Assembly: GCA_009746045.1 (NCBI GenBank) | Contig: RPFO01000744.1 | Span: forward strand, 803,635 to 867,634 | Direction: 5' to 3' | Length of the DNA stretch: 64,000 nucleotides | Source: Mesostigma viride | Lineage: Eukaryota; Streptophyta; Mesostigmatophyceae; Mesostigmatales; Mesostigmataceae | Shown here: one piece after another, positions 19,480 through 30,900 of the stretch | How the letters are laid out: each line of letters starts with the position of its first letter | Position numbering within the stretch: position 1 is the first letter of the stretch | Made by a program: the position numbers and the translations under genes | The notes under the pieces: generated by a model | What the model was told of the DNA's origin: nothing | What the model saw: only the letters and a program-made list of their open reading frames with translations | Database searches by the model: none

Positions 19480-21325
19480 CCTTCCTGTTCCATACCCGCC
19501 CCACTCACAAATATACGTTACAGACATCCACTTGTCGATATCCATCCCCACCTGCCTACGGACCACTCTCGATCCCACAACATCCGCCGACCCACCCAAC
19601 AATCTACCTTGAATCCCCCCTAACTAACCTATGTGACTACCACCCTTCCATATTCCCTCAACCACCTGCCACACCACCATAGCAAAATACCTACTGCACC
19701 ACCTCACGAGCACATCCCACTACCACCCCTCTTCCCCCACATGAGTTCCCACCCACCCACCACGTCACGAGTATGCACCCCACCGGCAATGGCACCCGTT
19801 CACTACAATACGCTTCCGCGGACACCTTTTTCAGCGGGGAAAGTGCCCCCGGGCTTCCGGGGCAAATTCAGCAAGCGCTGCGGAACTTAGATACTAAAAT
19901 TTCGTTTTTGATTCGTACCGTACAGCCAATCATTTTGCGCCCGGATCAAATTGTGATCTGGTCACAGCACACGAAAATTTCAGCGGAACGCACGATCCAC
20001 AAACGCAACTAGAGAAAATTTTCAGTGACGAAAATGTAGTACCGTGTAACCAATCAAAATGGAGTAGGACTTCGCTAAAGTCACGTTCGGAATTTTTCCC
20101 CGCAAGATTCTCCCGCAAGATTCCCCCGCATGATTCCCCCCGCTAGGTTCAGGCTCCAGTCAATGCTCGCCAAATGGCGCAAAACGAACCAACAATTGTT
20201 GAATCAACGGTGCGAATCCTCGGTACAGCTCGGGTAACATTCTCACTCATTTCGCGTCTCCTATGGACCGTATTGTAGTGTTGTACCACGACTACCCTAC
20301 CAACCCTGTCCCACTGTCCCCCACGCCACCCCGACGGGGGGGGGGGCACCTCGATCCCCACGCACCCACCCACCCACCACCACCACCACACACGTACAAG
20401 CCACTAGCCCGCCACACCCGCACATGCAGGTCCACCATCGGCCCACACGACTGAAACCATGACGTACCACCACACCTTGTACCCCACGCCTTGTACCGCC
20501 TCCACGTGCTTCTAGTTACGCACGTCCGGCTGTGACCTAACTGAACACGACAACAAGCCATGTTGAGCCACCAACCAGACCCACGCCCCCCCACACACCT
20601 CCAGGTGAATACAACCTGCGTTCTCCTACGCAAAGCCCTCGCGGAGCCTACTGCCCTTCAGCCTCTGAGGTTCCCAGGCGGAGTTTGGGGGCCAAGTCGC
20701 CACATCGGAGAAGTATCCCTGCAGTAACTGGTAACATGCTCTCACCCCTATGCCACTCCATCGAGGCTACTTGGCGTGCTAGGACACACCAAGTTGTGAG
20801 CTCACACGGGTGTATATCCGATGATGCAACCGTCCACGTCAAAGTGCCCCGATAGTACCACCGATACTAAATATATCCGGCCATGGCTGACATCAGTGCT
20901 CCGCCGTACGCGGGCTGATTTTGCGGTGCAGCAGGGCTATTAGGTTCCTCCCGTTAGGCGTTTCCATTGGTCTTATCGTAGTATAGAGCTTTGACATGGC
21001 TCTGTATACAGGTTTATAGCTGGGTGTTTGCTTTGGTTTGAGTGATTTCACTCTGCTGTAAGTAATTATATTTTTAAAAAATATATCCGGCCCTCGGCCA
21101 CTATAGATTCTCTGCTGCTCATGTCGCGTTTGCGTGCAACGATCTCCTGCATCACGATATGTCCTGGCCATTCAGCTTTTGGGAACCCCAGGTGAGCTAT
21201 AAAGCTGACATGCCTCACCCAAGGTGAGCTATAAAGCTGAAATGCCTGGCCTGGTCCCATGCAGCTGCCACATCTTTGGGAGACGTAGGTCACTGCCATA
21301 TGTATCAATTAAGGATGAGCAGACG
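19480..21325. other. no gene recognised
   Basis: C-rich intergenic sequence (19480-19790, 20290-20460) and unique sequence. A direct repeat AGGTGAGCTATAAAGCTGA occurs at about 21190 and 21221. Confidence 0.4.
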
Positions 21326-22653
21326 CTTGAATTGAATTGAATTGAATTGTAACATAACTCCGTTGGGAGTATATGTAGCACATAGCCCTTGAGAGGGGGC
21401 ATATGGCCTATCATACATCCTAAGCTACTTCCTGCAAGGGTGGGGATGTAAAGGACCCTTGCTCTAGGTGCACCAGGGCACTTGCATCCCCATGATCTTC
21501 AAGCTATGCCCAGCGAAGGGGGAGCCTGTCATGGGGGGGAAGATCAGCATAGCTATACAAAAAGGCTAGGGCATGGCGTCTCAGCAGAGAGTTACTCCCT
21601 GCATGGGCACAACATAGCTAAATAAAGCTAGGCATCATCTGGAGTGTGGCACATCATAGGCACACATGTACATGATTAAATAAAGCGTGTGGCTTAGCTA
21701 GGATAGTGCCTCTAGGAGGCGTACATGTACATGGCCACGGTCTATCTATTCTACACTACTACTGCTGTATTCCCCTAAGCTGGGGCGTCTGGAGTCGTTG
21801 GGGCCGCGGGGGTCGCCTGCCAGGGCTTGTGGCCGACGTAGATGGCCGCCCCCTTCCAGTACACCGGCTGCCCCGCCTTGGTCTGCCGGAGCTGGAGGTA
21901 GGTCGGCCATAGCTCCCGTCGCCGTTGTTGCTGCGCCAGGGTCAAGTCGTCGTCAAGGGTGAAGAGAGTCTTCTCGAGCCGCTTGCGGCGTCGGAGAAAA
22001 GAAATCTTGTCCGCCGGGGTCTTAAAGGTGAGAAGGAGCGGGGGCGGCCCTGCCTTACCCCGCGCGCGGGGAAGGCGGTGGGCGACCAGGTCGATCTCAC
22101 CAGTAAGGCCCATGCGACTAAGAATTTCTCTCTCAAACGCACGTGCAAGCTTCTCGGAATTCTCACCTTCCTCCATGTCGAGGTTCTTGACAATGACGTT
22201 AAGGCTGCGCTTGGCAAGCTCGGCCTCCTCGCGGAGGTCAAGCGTCTGCCGCTGGAGCTGGGCTGCGACGGCGGAGGTGGTGGAGGTGGTGTGCTGCTTA
22301 AGCATGTCCGCCCAGGTCGTGATGGGAGGAGCATCGCCGGCCAGGCCAGCAGAGGCTGGCTTGGCGGCAATGTCCTTCACCGCCTGGGCGGTGAGGCCCG
22401 CGGTGTTCTGCAGGACCTCGATAGCGATGGCATTATCCTTAAGACGTTGGTCAATGTCGCGGAGCTGGGCGGTGATGGAGTCGGTGGAGGCGGAGGGGGG
22501 GGGGGTGGAGGCGAGGAGGGTGGCGGTGGCGGTGGGGATGGTGGGGAGCTCAGCAGCCAGCGTGCGACCCACAGCTGCCACATCTGCAGCTAGGGGCGTC
22601 ACGTGCTGTGAGATGGTTTCTTGGAGGTGGAGGAGGAAGGTGGATTCGGTCAA
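21326..22653 (-). mobile_element. L1-like element: ORF1 plus 3' region ending in a hairpin and (CAATT)n tail
   Basis: On the minus strand the ORF1 below is followed by about 400 bases of noncoding sequence, a small hairpin ACTCCCAACGGAGT (about 21357-21370) and a TTACAATTCAATTCAATTC tail (21331-21350). No ORF2 lies between ORF1 and the tail, so this looks like an internally deleted or nonautonomous copy that still keeps both ends of the unit. Confidence 0.6.
21775..22653 (-). CDS. L1-like retrotransposon ORF1 protein, intact frame
   Basis: The 292-residue frame begins MTESTFLLHLQETISQHVTP. An alpha-helical region (about residues 50-170, with QLRDIDQRLKDNAIAIEVLQ) fits the coiled-coil trimerisation part. 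It is followed by an RRM-like NVIVKNLDMEEGENSEKLAR and a C-terminal domain ending FTLDDDLTLAQQQRRRELWP and YWKGAAIYVGHKP. This order is that of L1 ORF1 proteins, which bind the element's RNA and act as nucleic-acid chaperones. It is unbroken, unlike the related copy at 6845-7890. Confidence 0.75.
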   Translation of the reverse strand: MTESTFLLHLQETISQHVTPLAADVAAVGRTLAAELPTIPTATATLLASTPPPSASTDSITAQLRDIDQRLKDNAIAIEVLQNTAGLTAQAVKDIAAKPASAGLAGDAPPITTWADMLKQHTTSTTSAVAAQLQRQTLDLREEAELAKRSLNVIVKNLDMEEGENSEKLARAFEREILSRMGLTGEIDLVAHRLPRARGKAGPPPLLLTFKTPADKISFLRRRKRLEKTLFTLDDDLTLAQQQRRRELWPTYLQLRQTKAGQPVYWKGAAIYVGHKPWQATPAAPTTPDAPA

Positions 22654-22723
22654 GGGGGAGGGGGTCCAGAGGTCCGTGACAGAGCGGTCAAGGATGGAAA
22701 ACGCAGACGCTTACCATTATTTA

Positions 22724-22771
22724 ATTAATTAATAGACACGTGGCTGCGTCACGTGAGCATAAGTCCTCAGC
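22724..22771 (-). repeat. LINE 3' end, CACGTG hairpin family
   Basis: On the minus strand: CTGAGGACTTATGCTCACGT, GACGCAGCCACGTGTC, then TATTAATTAATTAA. It is the same terminus as at 23605-23652 with one stem mismatch, and lies directly upstream of the ORF1 copy, probably from a separate insertion. Confidence 0.7.
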
Positions 22772-23604
22772 TTACCATGCGTCGCTCTAGACCCCCGTTG
22801 TGTAACGAGCCGCACCAGCGACTCCGAAAGATCCTAGTCTAGCGTGGTTTACGCCCGAATGGACTCGGAATCTGCTATCCGCGAAGACTACGGGAATGTA
22901 GCCCAATTCTAGCTAGTACGCGGCAATACTAGCTAGGCCCTGAATGCACAACTAGATAAATCATGCATGTACATGGAATGCATGAAGAGCGTTAGTGCAG
23001 CCCAGATGTGACCCCTGGTTCGGCAGACGAGTTTTACTCAAGTCGATTTCATTCTAAACCAAAGATGCGGAAGCCATTGCCACCTACGACATTTGTCCTA
23101 GGCTGTGTGCATGCCAGCGGACCAGCAGCACTTGGGCCGGACCTCTAGCGAGCGCGGCAACCCCTACGCAATATTAGCCGTAGATTTACACATGATATCC
23201 GCCATGCAGTCTGGCACCCGGTACCTGGTAGTCCCGGGTACAGACCAGTAACACACCAAACCGAAAGCAAAGCCATGGGTACATAGGCCGGCTGTTGGAA
23301 TACTGTAACTCGGCCAAGTCCCCGAATCTAACATAATAACTTTCGAAAGTCTCAAACAATATCAACTGACCAAACTAACTTATTTTAGGAATTGTTAAGC
23401 CCAAACACGGGTTAGGGCCGCAACACGTTGATTGGCCACGAATTAACTGACCATCTAAGGACGCCTGTTGAGATGTATCCCTCTGCTCTAGAAACTGATA
23501 GCCTCTTGACTTGTCTCATGGATACATCAGATGGTTCACAGCTGCAACTTGAATTGCACTTTTTAATTAAATATATTGGTAGTCGACCTTAATTAATTAG
23601 ACCT

Positions 23605-24310
23605 CAATTAATAGACACGTGACTGCGTCACGTGAGCATAAGTCCTCAGTGGGAGGGGAACATGGGATGGAATGGATGGTATAAGCTATCTAGGTCCTAG
23701 TTACAGGGGTGTGGGCACCGCGGCCCGAATCGCTATGAATGCCATACTTGGTCACACGCGGAGCCCCCACAGGCTTGGGGGTGGTCTCCTTCATCACTAC
23801 TTGCCATCTATCCTTGCGCACCATCTGCCTCCATATTACAGACAAACCAGGAGGCTGCCCGGGGGTGAGCCCGTCACGTCTAGTGTAGCACATGTCCATG
23901 CCGAGTCTATCACGAAAAGTCCACGGGTGGCGGCCCTGCCGCGCGCGGCCGGGGGCACGCCAGGTGAGGACATATCGCCCAGGCTGGGCGGGCTTGGTGC
24001 CAGCTAGTCTATCTGATGTATCTACCTGATCTGTGCGGGCCAGGTGCCCGGCTAGGCCCAGGCGCCTGTGCCTAATAATGTGGGAAACATAGGGCAAATC
24101 AGCGTACAAATCCTCATTACTAATGTGCAAACCAAAGGGGATGTTAAGGGCCTTGCGCAGCATCTTGGTGACGGCGCCGTCGAGTCGTTGCTCCAGCTCC
24201 TGCATCAGTGTCCACGTCTCGGCGCCGTAGGTCAGGATCGTCAGAATGACGACCTTGAAGAGGTCACGCTTGACGATCCGGGGTAGGGCGGGGTTGTCGA
24301 CCTTGTACAA
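23605..24310 (-). mobile_element. LINE (non-LTR) 3' fragment: RT C-terminus and 3' end
   Basis: The 206-residue frame (24310-23690) contains KVVILTILTYGAETWTLMQE, then LDGAVTKMLRKALNI and HIIRHRRLGLAGHLAR, the conserved C-terminal domain after the RT core in many non-LTR elements (thumb region and beyond). Soon after its stop the unit ends ACTGAGGACTTATGCTCACG, TGACGCAGTCACGTGTC and a TTAATT tail (23605-23652). It is a 5'-truncated LINE copy, and its terminus defines the family also seen at 5303, 22724 and probably 27650. Confidence 0.8.
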
Positions 24311-25718
24311 TCACATCCGCAATTGTGTTGCCCACGACTGAGGACGAACACACCCTACACAAGGAAACGGATGTCAACAAGCCTTGCCTCAAGATGAGAG
24401 GACCAACGAAGGCTCGACATGAAGGTACATGAAAGAGACTACACGCTGCCGGTGTCTCTTTCCCACACATGTAGTCAAGCCCACGTCACGAGTCACCAAA
24501 GCAACACACGCTTGACACACGCTTGTCAGAACACGATAAACGTTTGTCGTGATTCCTGACACAACAAAACCGCATTCCAGAAATGCCGTCCTGACATTTT
24601 CACCACACATAAGAGCATCTAAAAAATGGCATCACGGCAAACTAAAACTGCCACCTCACTGCCCGTTTTATCTGGCACAACTAAATCCAAGCATTTTTCT
24701 GTCCAAGGACATATCTAGTCGTGAGTGCCGAGCGACCAAACCTGAAGCAGCATATAATATCTTTCACACGATCTGCACTTTCACTCGTGACTGGCGACGC
24801 AATCGACGCTTCAAATGACACGTGTAATCAAAGGGTTGTCGTAAGCTGCGGCGTCTGTGCCATAAGAGGTAGCCAGGTTGAAATCCTGCCAGAATTACAA
24901 TCCCGCCTCCCCTCTAGCCTAGGCTCCACCACGCCTAATTCCTGGACAACCCACATAACGTTGTCCAGGACCTGTCTCAACCAAGTCCTGACTGTGCGTC
25001 GCGCCTATATTGCCTGAGCGCCCACGCTATTCCAACTAGCCTAACCAGCTAGCGCATCTCAGTGTCCCAATAACTACTGGTGTGCTGATTCTGTCTGACG
25101 CAACTCCATGCGTAACTCACGCACTGGCAGCGTCCCTACGCTGACTGCTCTCGATGTGGTCTGTTGCTATCAACAAGACCTATACTGCATTACTGTAATA
25201 ATGCCATTCCAACCCTTGTCACTCGTAATGACCTGTCGCATAGCTATTGCCTGCACCAAGATGAAAATAAGTGCGTGCTTAGCTTGCCGACTTCCACGCA
25301 TAGCATCGCTATCAAACGAATTGCTTCACAGCAATTCTTGCATTGCGTCCTTTGGCAATCGAATACCCCGAGCCTGGCTAGGGTCTGTTACGACACGAAC
25401 ATTCACAACACAAAAGAGTACCGGCGGTGCCCTTGGCCCGATATATGGTATCTTGTTGAGTCGACTGGCATTGGAACTGTTGGTATCCGGGGGTAATGCC
25501 ACAACCCCCTGACGTTGAACTGCTTCAGCACTACAACGTCTCCGTAAGTGTTTCCCACACCAGTTGTCTATTTTGCGCAAGCATTCTTGCCTACCGTATC
25601 CATGGCAGCACCGAGCGACCCGCCATCGCTCTAATGTATCCTCGCTGTGTGCGGATGATCTAGCTCACGGACGTGACAGTGGAAGGAGAGGTGATAAAGA
25701 GGTCCTGGACAGAGATGA
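24311..25718. other. no gene recognised
   Basis: I see no supported exon. It may contain the older 5' part of the LINE copy. Confidence 0.4.
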
Positions 25719-26110
25719 CTAGAGGGGTGGTAGAAGGAGTGGGACACTAGGAACAGAGGAGGGACGAGGAAGGCGTGGGGGTGAGGCCTGCGGTACTACC
25801 TGCCTGGTAATCCCTGCGTGCCTAAGGATGTAAGCATCCGCGCTACGCAGGTCCGCAAAGCCCTTAAACGTAGCCCTTTGGTACCCCCTGATTGCCTCTT
25901 CACACTCCTTCCACGTGAAGTATATTCCTACTGCACGCCCCCTGGCCACGTAACCCTAGCCGCCTGCTGATCGTAGTGTTGCGAAAGATGTATTGTTCTG
26001 CTGCCTCTAGGCTCTGGAAATCCTGATACAGAAATAAATCTGGGTACTCAGGAGTCTGATTAATGGCAAAGATAGCATCCTACGTGTAAAAGATGCCACG
26101 CCACCTACCC
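25719..26110 (-). pseudogene. viroplasmin/RNase H1 N-terminal-like domains, two in tandem
   Basis: The frame 25949-25719 reads MARGRAVGIYFTWKECEEAI and RGYQRATFKGFADLRSADAYI, matching the RNase H1 N-terminal (viroplasmin) domain that binds RNA-DNA hybrids. Directly upstream, about 26105-25985, a related unit reads GIFYT(stop)DAIFAINQTPE then YQDFQSLEAAEQYIFRN. So there were two modules in tandem, the first now broken by a stop. Such domains occur in RNase H1 and in retroelement-derived or algal proteins; no RNase H catalytic domain follows here. It may be part of a broken gene. Confidence 0.55.
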
Positions 26111-27934
26111 TCTGCTACAGCATGACAGGAAGGAGGCATGTTGCATTCTAAATTGCGAGGGAAGACGATCACAGACAGAAATACCAAGAAGGATGGTGCT
26201 GAGGCCCCCCAGTTTTTGGTTGAACCCAAATTATATTAATAATAGTACTAAGAGCCCAATGGCTGAAGGCCTAGTGCTGATTGCACTATCCTGCCTGCTC
26301 TGGGACACAGAGAGTTCCCCTCCCTATCAGGGCAAGGTTCGAGAAAATTTCGGCATTACAAAGCCTAGAAAATCGTGTGCACAAAAAAAATCTGAAGCGT
26401 CGGCAGTTGCCGGAAGAGGAAAATCCCGGGCCGGCAAAGCGGCCTGATTCTCAAAACACCGTTGACCTAGCTTGATTAGGTCTAGGTGACCAGCCAAACT
26501 ATACCTAACGCAGGGTTGCAAGAAAGCAAGAGAAAGGCGAGGCTAAGGCTGCAGCTCTGCTCCTATGCGTGCGTGCTAACCTTGTTCCAGGCTGACCGCC
26601 CACCGCCTCGTCCTTAGAGCACGCCGCCGGTATGGAAGGAGCTGCGGACGCCGCCATAATTTCCCTCGAACGCTCTCCAGCCACCACGCCCCACGTATAG
26701 TCGACTGCAAGGGGGTTGGACCACCCCGTCTGCAGGTTCTTGGTAGGTAAACCCTAAACCGCTGCCTGGAACGGCGTGGTCTCAGGCCTGACTGGCCTTA
26801 ACAATCTGCGACTCAGGTGAATTTCCTCCGATAGCAGTTTTACGTCGGCTGGAATACCGACTGCGAAAGACCTACACCTGATCCACGACTGAATGTCATG
26901 GACAGTGGTCGCCTGCATTCCTGAACTCGCATGCATTCCTGGAATAGAACACTTCATACAAATATCAAGGCGTTCTTTATCATGATACCGACATGTAGCA
27001 GTAGACGACAGGAATTAGAAGCCATGCTTTCTTCCAACCCGTGGGCAAGAGCCCCCTCGGTAAAGTAGACGTTAGTCACACTTATGCAATTAGCAATAAT
27101 CCGAGAGAGAACAAACAATTCACCCGTTGTGGCATAAATGTCTGTCAGCTGGCTCGTTGGTCTAGGACCCAGCGACCCAAGCCGACATGCACCCAACCAC
27201 CCCAAAACGACCCACCAATAAAGCCAGCAACATGACGTGTCTAGACAGAAAGTCCAATGGGTGGAACCCCACGACGGACTAGCTACTAATAGTCGAACGT
27301 TGGAAAATGTCCTAGACTAGGGTACGGCCCAAAAGGTGTCTTAGCCAAACACGCCGGCACCACAGGTCGGCGCCGGCTCTATTCCTACGTGACCAATGCT
27401 AGTAAAACATAGCTGTAGGATAAGTACCCAACCCAATAAAGGGTTATCATAGCTAATCATGTAGACACATTCTTACGGCCAATCTCATGCAATCCAAGTT
27501 AACCAGGCCTGGACGTAACACTCACGTGAGGCACTTACGTGTAAATTAATTAAAGTTGTAGCTGCCGGCCATACTTGCTGGCGTATCTCAATACCATATT
27601 CGGATGCCAGGTATAAGTCTAGATTAATAATATAATTTTATTTAACTGATTATTTCACAGGACGCCATTGCGTCATGTGAGCACAAATTTACAGCAGCTG
27701 GCCCTATTGCTGGCATACTTTAACACAAACTCCCGATGTCACATTTGACGTCTAGATGGCACGTGTGCATGCCCTATGCAGGCTGCAGCTAGCCTGCGGT
27801 TTTCAACTATGCATCTAGCTGAAGGTTCCTTTACTGGTACCCATGTGAAGCAGTCTACGCGATAATTTACTAATCTAGCCAGGTACGGATGCAGCCATCT
27901 CATCAACATCTAGGGCATACGAACGGCGTACACA
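26111..27934. other. no gene recognised; one probable LINE 3' end
   Basis: Mostly unique. Around 27630-27700 (minus strand) TGCTCACATGACGCAATGGCGTCC next to an AT-rich tail resembles the CACGTG hairpin LINE terminus with substitutions. The rest should be the 3' flank of the kinase-HECT gene. Confidence 0.4.
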
Positions 27935-30900
27935 TCACTGCTGCGGTGGCCACGCGGGTGCGGCGGCGCCATCAATCTCTAGAGCATTCTGGTTGTCTGC
28001 CCGAAGCCGGTGCTGCCCGCCGCCGATGGCGCTCCCACAAGTGGGGCACCTGGCCTCCTGCATGGCCCCCCCACAGTCCCCGATGGCGTAGGGGTGGCCA
28101 TTGGGGCAGCGGTACCACCCTCCCGCCCTCACCTGACCCCTCATGGCGCCCACCACTGCATCCATCTCCTCCTTGGCCAGCCTCTCCTCCTGCTGGGCAT
28201 CGGTGCGGACGCCATACTCCCCAGCCCGCAACGCGCGGTGCATCCTTGCCTGGAAGATGGTGTAATCCGGGCACGCCTCGGGCACATACATGCAGCCCGT
28301 CCCAAGCTCGAACGTAGGCAACTCGCGTGTCTTGCCTCCTGGCAGCACCCGGCACGACTGGTGGCCATCCACACTGCCCAGTGCCCGCAGGCACAGCAGC
28401 CGCAGTCCTGTCTCGGAAACCTCCCGGATGAAGCGGTGCAGCCATTCCTTGAACGATTTCCCATTCTTGGCGCCCCTCCACGCATCATCCGGAAACACAA
28501 AGGCCTTGACTGCCTTGTCCACGTCCAAGTAGTCCTGGCCAAAGAACAGCAGGACCAAGACCTCGCCCGTCATGACCTTCAAGTGGTCCGCCATCAGGTC
28601 GTCCAGGGACAGAAAACCCTCGCGCAGAGCCCCCAGCTCCTCCCTGCAGTATTCAACCAGCCGCCGCTGGACCGCCTGCCGGACCACCGCCCCCTTGTTC
28701 GCGTCGGTGATTGCGAAATCGTCCTTGGCGGTGCACCGCGTCAGCATGGATGCCATCATGCCGTGCTCCTGGCCGCTGCCGTGGGCAATGGCCAGCACAC
28801 TCCGCATCTGGCCCGCCACAACCGGGTCAAACTCCGCCATCAGCTCCAGGCAACGCGAGGGCGTGGCGTGCGACAGCTGTTCGTCCCCCACCAGGAAGCA
28901 GCAGAGGGCGGTCGCGAACCTGACAGGGACGTGCAGGAACTCGAGGACGGCCTTGGCGAGGACCCTGCCCACCGCCCTCAGGTCCCTCAGGTGCTGCTGC
29001 TTTGCCGGGCCACCCTGCAGGGCCTTGCGAGGCAAGAACGCCACCCCTTCCTGCAGTTGAGTGTCCGGAAGCACATCCTCTCGGCCCTCCCGCCCTTGCT
29101 CGAACAGACCCACCTCTGGCAGCACCACGGATTGGAAGAACCGGTCCAGCACCTCAGACAAGGGGACCCTTATGCCGCCACACTCCACCGAAAAAACCAA
29201 GCGCATATCAAGCCCATCGGCTTGAAATGCCTCCAGCAGTTGCTGCACCAGCTGCGGCCGGTTGTCTAGGTCGGCCACCTGCAGGACACGCGCACGCCCT
29301 GCACGTGCGGGGCAGCGTCGCAGACTCTCCAGAAAGCTGCTGAGTGCGTGCATGCGCCGCTGCTGATCCATCGCCACCTGCGTCAGGTCCCGCGCCAGGA
29401 CACCGTGCGGGTCGCTCAGGGCGTCCTCAGAAGTGGGGCGCCCTGCAGGGTCCACCTGGAGGAGGGAAGACGCCAGCTGGCGCAACGCTGTAGTCCAGGG
29501 GTCACCCTGGGATTGGCCGCCTGCCAAGCCGGCATCGATGGCCACCACCTCCCCCTGGGCGTCCTCCAGGCGCCCGGCGACGGCGTTCCAGTGGGGCAGG
29601 GACCCTGTCAGGATCTCCAGCAGCATCACGCCCAGCGACCACATGTCCTGCGCAAAGGGCCACTGCTTGGCCGACGGCTGGTTGGTGAGCACCTCCGGGG
29701 CGGCGTAGGCCGTGGTGAAGCCTCCAAGCTGGGTGGCCAGGGTGGTCTGGAAGGTCCTGCTGACGTCGTGGCTGACGCCAAAGTCACAGAGGGCGATCTG
29801 GCCATCGTCCTGCAGAAGAATGTTCTCTGGTTTCAGGTCCCGGTGGACCACGCCCTTGCGGTGGATAAAGGCGACCGCCTGGAAGACCTGCCGCATGGTC
29901 ACCCATACCTGCTGGCGTTCCTCCAGGCCAAGGGGCTGCCCCTCCCTCGCCCTGCCTTTGATGCGCTCAAACCAGGCACGCAGGCTTCCATTCTTGCAGT
30001 AGGGCATCTGCAGGTACGCCACACCGCCGTCGAAAAAGATCCGTTCCAGCCGAATCACCAGCGGGTGCCGCAGCGCCTGCAGCCGCCCGCCTTCCCTCCT
30101 CAGCTCCCTCTCGTGGCACAGCTCCTTGATCACCCAGGGGGTCCCCTGCGCGTCCTCCACGAGGCGCACCCTGGAGTTGCCCAGCGGCCGCCCGATGTTG
30201 CGGAAACTCGTCAGGGACCAGTCAGGGTCGATGACATCATCGCCGCCCTCGCCGCCGCCCGCAGGAAGCGCCTTGCCTTGAGAGCTAGACCCTGGGAGTG
30301 CCTTGCTCAACTGGCTGGCACGCTCGGGCAGTGCGGATGCCTCGGGGTAAAAGTGCGTGAGTCTCCTCGCCAACTCCTGGCCTTCTGCTGTCAGCCGGTT
30401 CAAAGCTGCCACGATCGCCCTCTGCTTCTCCTCCAGCGTCCCCAGCTCTACCCTCTGATTGGCCGCCTCCCTCTCGCTATCGGACATCTCAGCGATCTTC
30501 AGGTGTGCCTCCGCCAGCGCCATCTTCTTGCGAACCTCCAGCAGGTCGCGCTGCAGCATGCCCATGCGCACCTCGGTCGGCTGGAGGCCCTTGCGCGCGG
30601 CGATGGCGTCCGCCACCTTCTGCCTCTTCTGCCGCACGAGCGCCCGCAGCACGTGCGCCTGCTCCGCGTCCTCGCCAGGTGTCGCGTCCTCAAGGCTCCT
30701 CATCGCGTCGCCCATCGCATCCCCCACCACCTGGTGCGCCCGATCCAGCCGCTCGCGCAGCCTCTCGGCCACCGCGCGCTCCCGGACCAGGCACTGTGCC
30801 AGCTGTTCCATCGCCGCCTTGGTGGCTTGCGCCGCGGGATACATCTCGTTGTTGAATTCGCGGATCACGCTCCCCGCCAACGCAAAGGCCTGACGGACCC

